The notes beneath the pieces were generated by a model. That model had not been told where the DNA came from. It saw only the letters and a list, made by a program, of their open reading frames with translations, and searched no databases. Below are positions 8,732 to 16,544 of a stretch of DNA of 57,413 nucleotides, in pieces. Source of the DNA: Intrasporangium chromatireducens Q5-1 (GTDB lineage Bacteria; Actinomycetota; Actinomycetes; Actinomycetales; Dermatophilaceae). The stretch covers positions 1 through 57,413 of the forward strand of contig NZ_AWQS01000006.1 of assembly GCF_000576575.1 (NCBI RefSeq), written 5' to 3'. Numbering within the stretch: position 1 is the first letter of the stretch; every line of letters starts with the position of its first letter. The translations under genes were made by a program, and so were the position numbers.

Positions 8732-9574
8732 GTGCACGAGTTCGACACGGCCATGCAGCTGCGCGACGAGGGTGACGGCACCTGGAGCGGTGCCTTCCAC
8801 GACGACTGGGCGATCGGCAACGCGATCAACGGGGGAGTGGTCATGGCCCTGGGCCTGACCGCGCTCGGCCGGCACCTCGAGGCCGACCCGGCCGAGGCGA
8901 ACCGGCACGTCGACCCCGTCGTCATCTCCGCCTACTTCATGACCGCCTCGCTCGGCGGAGCCTGCCGGGTCGAGACGCAGACCCTCCGGTGCGGGCGCCG
9001 CCTGTCCACCGGCCAGGTGAGCGTCGTGCAGGAGGGGCCCGACGGGGCTCCGGTCGAGCGGATGAGAGCCCTCGCGTCGTTCGGCAACCTCGACACCGTC
9101 GACACCACCCGGCAGTCCGACCCGCCCGACCTGCCGCCGCCCGACCAGTGCCTGAGCTCCGACCTGGCCCCGCCGGACTTCCTCAACCACAGCGCCTTCC
9201 TCGACCGGGTCGACCTGCGCCTCGACCCCGACACCGCCGGCTGGGCCATGGGCCGCCCGTCGATGCGCGGGGTGATGCAGGGCTGGCTGCGCCTCAAGGA
9301 CGGCCGCGAACCGGACTCGACGATGCTGCTGTGGGCCCTCGACGCGTTCCCTCCGGTGGCGTTCGACCTCGGCATCTACGGATGGGCGCCGACTCTCGAG
9401 TTCACCGGACACGTCCGTCGCCGGCCGGAGCCGGGCTGGCTGCGCGTCGTCATCTCGAGCGACACCTTGACCGGCGAGCTCATGGAGGAGGACGCCCGGA
9501 TCTGGGACTCGGCCGGCCACCTCGTCGCCCAGTCGCGCCAGCTCTGCAGCGTGCGGACCCAACCGACCGGCTGA
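8732..9574 (+). CDS. Acyl-CoA thioesterase family protein (double hot-dog)
   Basis: The 280-residue protein resembles TesB-like double hot-dog acyl-CoA thioesterases, which release free fatty acids from CoA in the cytoplasm. The N-terminal half contains AINGGVVMALGLTAL, the hot-dog helix segment, and the C-terminal half contains TMLLWALDAFPPVAF and TLEFTGHVRRRP of the second hot-dog. Length agrees with a two-domain enzyme. The GTG at 8732 follows a TAGAGA -10 box at leaderless spacing; the longer upstream frame is antisense to rmuC. It stands alone, so the natural substrate is unknown. Confidence 0.8.
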   Translation: MHEFDTAMQLRDEGDGTWSGAFHDDWAIGNAINGGVVMALGLTALGRHLEADPAEANRHVDPVVISAYFMTASLGGACRVETQTLRCGRRLSTGQVSVVQEGPDGAPVERMRALASFGNLDTVDTTRQSDPPDLPPPDQCLSSDLAPPDFLNHSAFLDRVDLRLDPDTAGWAMGRPSMRGVMQGWLRLKDGREPDSTMLLWALDAFPPVAFDLGIYGWAPTLEFTGHVRRRPEPGWLRVVISSDTLTGELMEEDARIWDSAGHLVAQSRQLCSVRTQPTG

Positions 9575-9586
9575 CCGCGCCTGCCG

Positions 9587-9612
9587 ACGCGAGCAGGCTG
9601 AGCGGCATACGG
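9587..9612 (+). repeat. Copy of the dispersed GAGCGGCATAC repeat
   Basis: The intergenic sequence CGCGAGCAGGCTGAGCGGCA followed by TACGG matches the copies at 12-33, 27241-27262 and 47943-47971. It lies between the thioesterase stop codon and the ychF promoter. Confidence 0.6.
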
Positions 9613-9640
9613 CATGGTCGGGAGGCCACCGAACGGCCAC

Positions 9641-9646
9641 TAGACT
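9641..9646 (+). promoter_or_regulatory. Putative -10 box of ychF
   Basis: TAGACT ends 9 bases before the ychF GTG. The transcript would have a leader of only about two bases, or none. Confidence 0.45.
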
Positions 9647-9655
9647 CTTGACCCC

Positions 9656-10741
9656 GTGGCACTCACCATCGGAATCGTCGGACTGCCGAACGTCGGCAAG
9701 TCAACGCTCTTCAACGCGCTGACCAAGAACCAGGTCCTCGCCGCGAACTACCCGTTCGCGACGATCGAGCCGAACATCGGCGTCGTCCCCCTGCCGGACG
9801 AACGGCTCGACCGGCTCGCCAAGGTCTTCGGCTCCGAACGGATCGTGCCGGCGACGGTGAGCTTCGTCGACATCGCCGGGCTCGTCCGCGGCGCGAGCGA
9901 GGGAGAGGGGCTCGGCAACAAGTTCCTCGCGAACATCCGTGAGTCGGACGCCATCTGCCAGGTGGTGCGCGCGTTCCAGGACGACGACGTCGTCCACGTC
10001 GACGGCAAGGTCGACCCCGCCGGCGACATCGAGACGATCGAGACCGAGCTCGTGCTCGCCGACCTGCAGACGCTCGAGAAGGCCGTCCCGCGCCTCGAGA
10101 AGGAGGTCAAGGGCCGGAAGACCGACAAGGGGGTCCTCGACACGGCCCTCGCCGCGCAGCGCGTCCTCGAGGAGGGCCGGACGCTGTATGCCGCTGGGCC
10201 GGCTGCCGGGGTCGACATGGAGGCCGCGACGGGGCTGGGGCTGCTCACGACGAAGCCGTTCATCTACGTGTTCAACCTCGACGAGGACCAGCTGACCGAC
10301 GACGCGCTGAAGAAGCAGCTGGCCGAGTCGGTCGCGCCGGCTGACGCCGTGTTCCTCAACGCGAAGCTCGAGATGGACCTGATGGACATGGAGCCGGACG
10401 AGGCGCTCGAGATGCTGCAGGGCTTCGGGGCGGAGGAGTCGGGGCTGAACCAGCTGGCCCGCAAGGGATTTCACACCCTCGGGCTGCAGACCTATCTCAC
10501 GGCCGGCCCCAAGGAGGCGCGGGCGTGGACGATCAAGCAGGGCTGGACGGCGCCGCAGGCAGCCGGGGTGATCCACACGGACTTCCAGCGCGGCTTCATC
10601 AAGGCCGAGATCGTCTCGTTCGAGGACCTCATGGAGGCTGGCTCCATGGCGGCGGCCAAGGCGGCCGGCAAGGTCCGCATGGAGGGCAAGGACTACGTCA
10701 TGCAGGACGGCGACGTGGTCGAGTTCCGCTTCAACGTGTGA
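9656..10741 (+). CDS. ychF: Ribosome-binding ATPase YchF (Obg-related)
   Basis: YchF is a universally conserved P-loop ATPase of the Obg family that binds ribosomes and affects the oxidative stress response. The 361-residue protein has the P-loop GLPNVGKST at residues 8-16, a DIAGLVRGASEG switch segment, a helical insertion at about 130-200, and a C-terminal TGS-like domain ending GDVVEFRFNV. The G4 position reads FNLDE rather than NKxD, as expected for this ATP-preferring family. The start is GTG, just after a TAGACT -10 box. Confidence 0.97.
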   Translation: MALTIGIVGLPNVGKSTLFNALTKNQVLAANYPFATIEPNIGVVPLPDERLDRLAKVFGSERIVPATVSFVDIAGLVRGASEGEGLGNKFLANIRESDAICQVVRAFQDDDVVHVDGKVDPAGDIETIETELVLADLQTLEKAVPRLEKEVKGRKTDKGVLDTALAAQRVLEEGRTLYAAGPAAGVDMEAATGLGLLTTKPFIYVFNLDEDQLTDDALKKQLAESVAPADAVFLNAKLEMDLMDMEPDEALEMLQGFGAEESGLNQLARKGFHTLGLQTYLTAGPKEARAWTIKQGWTAPQAAGVIHTDFQRGFIKAEIVSFEDLMEAGSMAAAKAAGKVRMEGKDYVMQDGDVVEFRFNV

Positions 10742-10759
10742 CCGGCCGCCGCCGGCCGG
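10742..10759. terminator. Possible GC-rich hairpin after ychF
   Basis: CCGGCC and GGCCGG arms (10742-10747 and 10754-10759) with a 6-base loop follow the stop codon directly. A C-run rather than a T-run comes next, so terminator function is uncertain. The gene on the other side is convergent. Confidence 0.35.
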
Positions 10760-10789
10760 CCCCCTGGCTCACGGCATCGAGCACGAGGC

Positions 10790-11014
10790 TCATTCCGAGA
10801 GGTCCCGCGGCAGTGGTGTCCGCGCGTCCGAGCGCCCGATTCGGCGGACCGTCACGACGCCGAGCGCCATGAGCGCGACGCCACCGAGCGAGACGAGGAC
10901 CCAGCCGCCCATCCACCCGCCGGCGAGCGCGGTCGGGTAGCCCACGCCATACAGCAGGACGGCGATCGCGATGAGCCGGCCCTGGGCGCGGTTCGGCCGT
11001 GGCAGGTCGCTCAT
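10790..11014 (-). CDS. Small hypothetical two-helix membrane protein
   Basis: This 74-residue protein has two predicted membrane helices (about 15-33 and 36-56, rich in Ala, Gly, Leu and Val) with basic ends, and matches no family I recognise. ATG 11014 is 28 bases after the stop of the upstream membrane protein, so it is probably the third gene of the ctaG operon. Its position suggests a minor role in oxidase or copper-insertion membrane complexes, but this rests on context only. Confidence 0.6.
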   Translation of the reverse strand: MSDLPRPNRAQGRLIAIAVLLYGVGYPTALAGGWMGGWVLVSLGGVALMALGVVTVRRIGRSDARTPLPRDLSE

Positions 11015-11042
11015 TGCCCGGACCTCGTGACGGCGGCCGGGG

Positions 11043-11435
11043 TCACGGCTGCCCCGACGAGCGCGGTTGTCGCGCGGGCGGCGGCCCCCCGGGCGGATCT
11101 GCCGCGTGCAGCCGCGAGATGTAGTCCTGCCAGGCGGCGAGCTGTGGGTCCGCCTCGATCGCCGGGACGGTGGCGCTGCCATCGGGCGTCGGCGCGGCCG
11201 CGGTGGCCTGCGCCCCCTGCCGCGCCTCCGACCGGAGCTTGTGCCAGATGTAGACGACATACCCGGCGATGAGCGGCCACTCGAACGTGTAGACCCAGCT
11301 GAGCGGGTTGCCGCCCAGCGCCCGACCGAGCTCGACGCCGGCGGCGGCGAGGCAGACGGCGACCCCTGCGACGGTGGCCGTCGTGAGCCGGAGGGTCCCG
11401 TGGGACCGTCCAGCCGGGGGCTGCTGCGGCGTCAC
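11043..11435 (-). CDS. Hypothetical membrane protein downstream of ctaG
   Basis: The 130-residue protein has two membrane helices (about 17-40 and 47-65) joined by GGNPLSWVYTFEWPLIAGY, a segment recalling short actinobacterial membrane proteins seen near respiratory genes. The C-terminal half is hydrophilic, Ala/Pro-rich and probably disordered. GTG 11435 overlaps the ctaG stop codon by 4 bases (GTGA), which shows translational coupling. No enzymatic motif is visible. A link to oxidase assembly is inferred from the operon. Confidence 0.75.
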   Translation of the reverse strand: MTPQQPPAGRSHGTLRLTTATVAGVAVCLAAAGVELGRALGGNPLSWVYTFEWPLIAGYVVYIWHKLRSEARQGAQATAAAPTPDGSATVPAIEADPQLAAWQDYISRLHAADPPGGPPPARQPRSSGQP

Positions 11436-12295
11436 TGGGCACCTGCCGGGCCAGTCGGGACGAGCGTCTCGTCGAGGCGGCGCGCCTTGCGCTCCTCGGC
11501 GCGCAGCCACACGGGGACGGCGAGGGCCACCCAGCCGACCTGGACGACCATGCCGAGGCACCACATGATGGCCCCCGCCAGCTGCTGGTCGCCCAGGGCA
11601 TCGGACCCGAAGGGCCCGTCGACGGCCAGGTAGGAGGGGTACAGCACCGCTCGTGCCGTGTAGATGAAGAAGCCGGTCATGCTCATCGGGCCGGCCATGA
11701 GGAACAGGGACAGCACCCGGGCGAGCGGCGACGGGCCATGGGGGACCGGGTTCGAGCCCACCAGCGGGTAGTAGAAGACGAGCGCCACGCCCAGGTACAA
11801 CGGGTGCTCGACGTAGTCGTGCACGAACGGGTGACGAATGGCGTAGTCGTAGAAGGGCGAGAAGTGGGTCGCCACGATCGTGCCGGCGAAGAGCACCCAG
11901 CCCACCCAAGGAATGGTCAGCCAGGTCGCCAGGCGGCTGCGCAGCACAGGGACGATCCAGGTCCGGCGGACCCGAGGGGAGCTCACCTCGAGCAGCAGGA
12001 GGACGGGAGCGCCGAGGACGAGCAGGGGAGCGGTGACCATCGTCAGCACGAGGTGCTGCACCATGTGCGCGCTGAACAGCGTGTCGTCGAGGGCACCCGG
12101 CGGCCCGACGACGACGAACAGGCCACTCAGGACTCCGGCGGCATGGGCCACCATTCGGCGGGCCGGCCAACCGGACGGCCGGGTCCGACGAATGCGGCGC
12201 ACGGCCATCCCGTAGACGCCCAGGGCGAGGGCAGCGAGCAGGATCGGCGCGGGCCTCGGCGCCCAGGTGGAGAGGACCTCCCGCCACACCTCCAT
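11432..12295 (-). CDS. ctaG: CtaG-type cytochrome c oxidase assembly factor (caa3_CtaG)
   Basis: This 287-residue integral membrane protein fits the caa3_CtaG family, which helps deliver copper to or assemble caa3/aa3 oxidases in Gram-positive bacteria. It has about seven membrane helices and conserved histidine segments typical of the family: HMVQHLVLTMVTAPLLVLG, THFSPFYDYA and HPLYLGVALVFYYPL. I set the start at ATG 12295 because a TAGCCT -10 box ends 7 bases upstream; an in-frame GTG at 12319 overlaps that box. It faces the ctaC-ctaD operon across a 170-base region and heads a three-gene minus-strand operon. Confidence 0.9.
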   Translation of the reverse strand: MEVWREVLSTWAPRPAPILLAALALGVYGMAVRRIRRTRPSGWPARRMVAHAAGVLSGLFVVVGPPGALDDTLFSAHMVQHLVLTMVTAPLLVLGAPVLLLLEVSSPRVRRTWIVPVLRSRLATWLTIPWVGWVLFAGTIVATHFSPFYDYAIRHPFVHDYVEHPLYLGVALVFYYPLVGSNPVPHGPSPLARVLSLFLMAGPMSMTGFFIYTARAVLYPSYLAVDGPFGSDALGDQQLAGAIMWCLGMVVQVGWVALAVPVWLRAEERKARRLDETLVPTGPAGAQ

Positions 12296-12302
12296 GGTGT
12301 GC

Positions 12303-12308
12303 AGGCTA
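12303..12308 (-). promoter_or_regulatory. Putative -10 box of ctaG (leaderless)
   Basis: TAGCCT on the minus strand ends 7 bases before ATG 12295. The same hexamer at nearly the same spacing precedes dapD, dapE and the DUF2461 gene. Confidence 0.55.
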
Positions 12309-12435
12309 AACCTGAACACCCCGTGAGCAACCTGAGTGCAACCTAGGAGTTTCCTGCCAGTTTCGCGTCCATCTCTGGCAACTTCTTGTGAACTTCCCGA
12401 GCCGGTGTCAACGTGAGGCGTATCACATTGCGTGT

Positions 12436-12451
12436 TTCTCCTCAGGGAGAA
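12436..12451 (+). promoter_or_regulatory. Small hairpin overlapping the cupredoxin ribosome binding region
   Basis: TTCTCC and GGAGAA arms (12436-12441 and 12446-12451) with a TCAG loop sit 14 bases before the ATG. The right arm contains the best Shine-Dalgarno-like bases, so folding could limit translation. An alternative site, GGTGGGGG, lies outside the stem. Confidence 0.3.
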
Positions 12452-12465
12452 GGGGTGGGGGCTCG

Positions 12466-13152
12466 ATGAAGAGTCTCGTGGGGATTGGGGCCACCGTGCT
12501 GGCCGGTGGCATTGCGCTGGGTCTGACCGGGGTGGCGGTGTCCCGTGCGCAGAGTGATCCGTCGACGGTGACGGCGGTGGTCAAGGGGACCGCCCAGACG
12601 CCGCAGGGCACCGTCCCGCATGCCTTCCTGGAGCTGCAGACCTGGCCGGACAGCATGGCCGGCCCGCACGGCAAGGATGGCGGCCCCCATCCGGACTGGG
12701 TCAGCTACGGGCCGGGGACCCATCTCGTGCTGCCGGCGCACAGCCTCGTGACGCTGACGATCCAGCAGTACGACTCGGGTGAGGAGATCACGAACCACTA
12801 CTTCGCCAAGGTGCTCGGCACCGTCGATGGCACCGAGACGGTCGACGGCAAGGTCGTCTCGGAGGTCGACCCGACGGCCATCGGACACACCTTCACGCTG
12901 CACGGGCTGGCGCAGGACGGGCAGGACGAGCTCTTCGTCAACGCCCCGCTGCCGGCCATACCGGACGGGGCGAAGAACCTGGCCAACGGCTATCCCGAGC
13001 CCCATGTCGTCACGTTCTCGTTCCTGACCAAGGGGCCCGGCGAGTACGTCTTCAACTGCGAGTTCCCCTGCGGTGACGGGACGTACGCCAAGTTCGGCGG
13101 CCCGATGTCCACCCGGGGATACATGTCCGGCACCGTGACGGTGACGTCATGA
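12466..13152 (+). CDS. Membrane-anchored cupredoxin-domain protein
   Basis: The 228-residue protein has an N-terminal signal or anchor helix (residues 3-27) and a cupredoxin-like domain. Candidate copper ligands are His141 (GHTFTLHG), Cys198 and Cys202 (NCEFPCGDG) and Met214 or Met220. The C-x3-C spacing resembles a CuA site, but the histidine expected four residues after the second Cys is a Thr. Its gene overlaps ctaC by 4 bases (ATGA), so it probably works with the oxidase, as an electron donor or copper carrier. ATG 12466 was chosen for the signal sequence and the nearby G-rich ribosome site. Confidence 0.8.
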   Translation: MKSLVGIGATVLAGGIALGLTGVAVSRAQSDPSTVTAVVKGTAQTPQGTVPHAFLELQTWPDSMAGPHGKDGGPHPDWVSYGPGTHLVLPAHSLVTLTIQQYDSGEEITNHYFAKVLGTVDGTETVDGKVVSEVDPTAIGHTFTLHGLAQDGQDELFVNAPLPAIPDGAKNLANGYPEPHVVTFSFLTKGPGEYVFNCEFPCGDGTYAKFGGPMSTRGYMSGTVTVTS

Positions 13153-13931
13153 GCACCGGGCGCCACGAGGGCCAACGCCTCGACACCCGGACGACGTGGC
13201 GCCGGCCGCCGGTGCTGCCGATCCTCGTCATCTGGGCCGTCCTCACCGTCCTGCTGCTCCTCTTCGCGCCGGTCCCGGCGCGGCTGATGGGCCGGCCGGC
13301 CTCCCCGACGATGCAGGAGATCGAGACGACGGTGACGTGGTTCACCGGGCTGTCCGCTCCGGTCGCCGCGCTCGTGTGGGCGATCCTGCTCTACTCGGTG
13401 TTCCGCTGGCGCCACCGCGGCCCGCAGCCGCCGCCCGAGGACGGCTCCGGGCGCCGGGACAACCGACGCGTCTTCACGATCTGGGTCCTCGGCTCGGCGG
13501 TCCTGTGCCTCTTCCTGCTCGTCTGGGGGCTCGTCGTCATCGCGCCGCGGACGTCCGAGGCGAACCCGGCGCAGGAGCCGATCCTCGTGGACGTCACCGG
13601 GCAGCAGTGGGCGTGGAGCTTCACCTATCCCGACGAGGGCAACAAGAGTGCCACCGAGCTCTACCTTCCCGTCGGGCAGACCGTGGCCTTCCGGGTGACC
13701 TCGAAGGACGTCATCCACTCCTTCTGGCTCGTGCAGCTGGGCATCAAGGTCGACGCCAACCCCGGCGAGACGACGGTCGCGACCGTGCGGCCGACCCAGA
13801 TCGGCACCTTCCAGCTCAGGTGCGCCGAGCTGTGCGGGCTCTACCACTCGTACATGCAGACGACGGTCCACGTCGTCAGCGTGGCGGACTACGAGGCCTG
13901 GGCGCAGAGCCCGGCGGAGGCCCACTCATGA
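13149..13931 (+). CDS. ctaC: Cytochrome c oxidase subunit II
   Basis: Subunit II takes electrons from a donor through the binuclear CuA centre and passes them to subunit I. The 260-residue protein has three membrane helices (about 24-46, 64-86, 108-132) and a complete CuA set: His190 (DVIHSFW), Cys225, Glu227, Cys229, His233 and Met236 (CAELCGLYHSYM). There is no CXXCH, so no fused cytochrome c. The helix segment that normally reads E-x-x-W-T-x-x-P has Phe109 in place of the Glu that opens the K-channel. ATG overlaps the cupredoxin stop (ATGA). Confidence 0.95.
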   Translation: MSTGRHEGQRLDTRTTWRRPPVLPILVIWAVLTVLLLLFAPVPARLMGRPASPTMQEIETTVTWFTGLSAPVAALVWAILLYSVFRWRHRGPQPPPEDGSGRRDNRRVFTIWVLGSAVLCLFLLVWGLVVIAPRTSEANPAQEPILVDVTGQQWAWSFTYPDEGNKSATELYLPVGQTVAFRVTSKDVIHSFWLVQLGIKVDANPGETTVATVRPTQIGTFQLRCAELCGLYHSYMQTTVHVVSVADYEAWAQSPAEAHS

Positions 13932-13962
13932 TCCCGACCCAGCTTGTCCTCAGGAGGTCATC

Positions 13963-15939
13963 GTGACGACTTCCGTCACTGCTGCTCCGTCACCGCCGGT
14001 TGCTCCCGTGACCGCGGGCGGCATCATGCGGCACCTCAACGTCGTCACCGGCATCGTCATGGGCGTGCTCCTCGCCACGGCGACGTGGTGGGTGACGAGC
14101 TCGACCTTCCCTGTCCTCGATGAGGGGGACCACAAGGACGACGCCGTCACCATCCTCACGTTGGTGGCATGGGTGATCGGCTTCCTCATCGGCGTCGGCG
14201 CCTTCGTCGGCCCGGCCCGGTGGCTGCTCGGCCGGGACCTCACCGTCGAGGACGAGCACTACCTGGCCGGCAAGGACGCGGGCGTCGCGCGGTACTTCCG
14301 GTTCACGACGGACCACAAGGTCGTCGGGATGCAGTACCTCGTCACGACGATGGTGCTCTTCGGCTTTGGCGGCACCCTGGCCATGCTCATCCGCACCAAC
14401 CTGATCACCCCCGGATCGCGCTTCGTCGACCCGGCGACCTACAACTCCCTGGTCGGGATCCACGGGATCACGATGATCATCGCGACGATCATCATGGTGA
14501 GCGGACCGTTCGGCAACTTCATCCTGCCCATCATGATCGGCGCCCGGGACATGGCGTTCCCGCGGCTCAACGCGCTCAGCTTCTGGCTGCTCTTCGCCGC
14601 GGTGCCGGTGCTCATCTCGTCGCTCTTCCTCGGGGGCATCTCGACCGGATGGTCGGCCTACGCGCCGCTGTCCGACCAGGCGAACCGCGGCATGGACGCG
14701 TTCCTCGTCACGATCGTCACCTTCGCGATCTCGACGGGGGTCGCCGGCATGAACATCACGACCACCGCGGTGCGGATGCGGGCACGCGGGATGACGTGGT
14801 CCCGGACGCCGATCTTCGTCTTCGGCACCGTCGCGAGCGTCGCCCTGGGACTCGTCGCCTTCCCGATGTTCGAGGTCGCGATGATCGAGCTCGGGATGGA
14901 CCGGGGGATGGGCGCCGGGTTCTACGACCCGTCGATCGGCGGCAGCGGCTGGCTCTACGCGAACCTCTTCTGGCTCATGGGCCACCCCGAGGTCTACGTC
15001 ATCCTGCTCCCGGCCATCGTCGCCCTGATGGAGATCACGCCGGTCTTCACCCGCAAGCCGCTCTTCAGCTTCACTAGCGCGATCCTCGGCATCATGGGGA
15101 TCGCCGGCCTCAGCCTGTTTGTCTGGGCGCACCACATGTATGTCGCTGGGTGGGCCCCCGTGCTGGGCGGTCCCTTCATGGTGACGACGGAGCTGATCTC
15201 CATCCCGACCGGCCTGCTCTTCCTCGTGCTGCTCGGCACGTTGTGGCGCGGCCGGGTCTGGATGCGGCTGCCGGTCATGGCGGTCTATGCGCTGCTGTGG
15301 AACTTCACGATCGGCGGCATCACCGGCATCTACCTCTCCGACATCCCGGTCGACCAGGCGATGCACGGGTCGATGTTCGTCACCGCCCACTTCCACTACA
15401 CGCTGATGGGGGCGGGCCTCACCGGTGCCATGGGGGCGCTCGCCTACTGGTTCCCCAAGATGACCGGCCGCATGCTCCACGAGAAGGCGGGCGCAATCGG
15501 TTTCTGGGTCGCCCAGGTCGGCTTCAACGTCACCTTCATGGGGATGTTCGCGGTCGGGCTGGCCGGGCAGCCGCGTCGGGTCGCCGACCCGGGCACGTAC
15601 TTCCGCGTGGGCAACCTCATCTCGTCCATCGGCGCCTACACGATCATGCTCGGGATGCTGACGTTCCTCGGCGCGATCATCTACTCGTGGCGGGCCGGAT
15701 CGGTCGCGAGCGCCAGCCCATGGGGTGCCCGCACGCTGGAGTGGCAGACGCCGACGCCGGTCCCGCTCGAGAACTTCGAGGTGCTCCCCGTCGTCACGCA
15801 GGACTTCTACGGCTACGGCGAGGACGGCCACCGCGCGGCCGCAGGAGCTCCGGCTCCTGGCACGCCGGGAGGGCCCGGGGCGCCACCGCCGCAGGGGCCG
15901 GACGCGCCGCCCCAACGGGTGGAAGTCGGTGCGCCATGA
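13963..15939 (+). CDS. ctaD: Cytochrome c oxidase subunit I with N-terminal extension
   Basis: Subunit I of a heme-copper oxidase reduces O2 at heme a3-CuB. The 658-residue protein is about 90 residues longer than usual: an extra N-terminal part with two membrane helices (about 25-46 and 62-84) precedes the core beginning FRFTTDHKVVG. Core ligands are intact: His168, HPEVY at 341-345 (His-Tyr crosslink, Glu343), HH390-391 and HFH476-478. D-channel Asp196 (GARDMAFP) is present. The K-channel lysine of the PTGIK motif is replaced (PTGLL, 415-419). The C-terminus is Pro/Gly-rich. GTG 13963 follows a perfect AGGAGG at 5 bases. Confidence 0.95.
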   Translation: MTTSVTAAPSPPVAPVTAGGIMRHLNVVTGIVMGVLLATATWWVTSSTFPVLDEGDHKDDAVTILTLVAWVIGFLIGVGAFVGPARWLLGRDLTVEDEHYLAGKDAGVARYFRFTTDHKVVGMQYLVTTMVLFGFGGTLAMLIRTNLITPGSRFVDPATYNSLVGIHGITMIIATIIMVSGPFGNFILPIMIGARDMAFPRLNALSFWLLFAAVPVLISSLFLGGISTGWSAYAPLSDQANRGMDAFLVTIVTFAISTGVAGMNITTTAVRMRARGMTWSRTPIFVFGTVASVALGLVAFPMFEVAMIELGMDRGMGAGFYDPSIGGSGWLYANLFWLMGHPEVYVILLPAIVALMEITPVFTRKPLFSFTSAILGIMGIAGLSLFVWAHHMYVAGWAPVLGGPFMVTTELISIPTGLLFLVLLGTLWRGRVWMRLPVMAVYALLWNFTIGGITGIYLSDIPVDQAMHGSMFVTAHFHYTLMGAGLTGAMGALAYWFPKMTGRMLHEKAGAIGFWVAQVGFNVTFMGMFAVGLAGQPRRVADPGTYFRVGNLISSIGAYTIMLGMLTFLGAIIYSWRAGSVASASPWGARTLEWQTPTPVPLENFEVLPVVTQDFYGYGEDGHRAAAGAPAPGTPGGPGAPPPQGPDAPPQRVEVGAP

Positions 15940-16544
15940 CGTCGCCCACCCCCGCGCTCGTCGCGGGCCACCTCGACCCCGAGGCCGCCCGGCGGATGAA
16001 CAAGCTCGGCGTCATCCTGCTCATCGTCGGGGACGCCTTCTTCACCTTCTCCCTCGTCTTCACCTACCTGTACCTGCGGGGGCTCAACACCAACGGCCAA
16101 TGGCTGACGCAGAAGGGCGCCCACCCGGTCTCCGCGACCTATACCTGGCTGGTGGTGCTCGTGGTCGCCGCCAGCTGGCTCGCCTACCGCTGGGCCGAGC
16201 GAGGCGGGACCGACAAGGCGCGCATCGTGCTCGGTGCCGGGCTGGCCTCCGCCCTGGTGGTCCTCGACCTGGGCCTGCAGGTCGGTCAGATGGTCGGAGC
16301 CGGGTTCACGCCACGGGACGGCGCGTACCAGTCCGCCTGGATGGCGCTCGCCGGCTACCACGTCGTCCACCTCCTCCTGACCCTCTTCCTCGGAGTGGCC
16401 ATCGTCAACCGGGCCCGGCTGGGGCGCTTCGCCGAGACCGCCTGGCACGTCACGATGGTCGGCTACTGGTGGACCTGGCTGGTGCTCGCGACGGTGATCA
16501 TTGCCGCTGCCACCTCGCTCGCCACGACCGTGCCGCGGGCATGA
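15936..16544 (+). CDS. ctaE: Cytochrome c oxidase subunit III
   Basis: Subunit III is a structural subunit of aa3-type oxidases that stabilises subunit I. The 202-residue protein has five predicted membrane helices, beginning LGVILLIVGDAFFTFSLVF, with GYHVVHLLLTLFLG and a final WHVTMVGYWWTWLVLA helix typical of the family. Its ATG overlaps the ctaD stop by 4 bases (ATGA) and its stop overlaps ctaB in the same way. Length matches five-helix subunit III proteins of Gram-positive bacteria. Confidence 0.92.
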   Translation: MTSPTPALVAGHLDPEAARRMNKLGVILLIVGDAFFTFSLVFTYLYLRGLNTNGQWLTQKGAHPVSATYTWLVVLVVAASWLAYRWAERGGTDKARIVLGAGLASALVVLDLGLQVGQMVGAGFTPRDGAYQSAWMALAGYHVVHLLLTLFLGVAIVNRARLGRFAETAWHVTMVGYWWTWLVLATVIIAAATSLATTVPRA

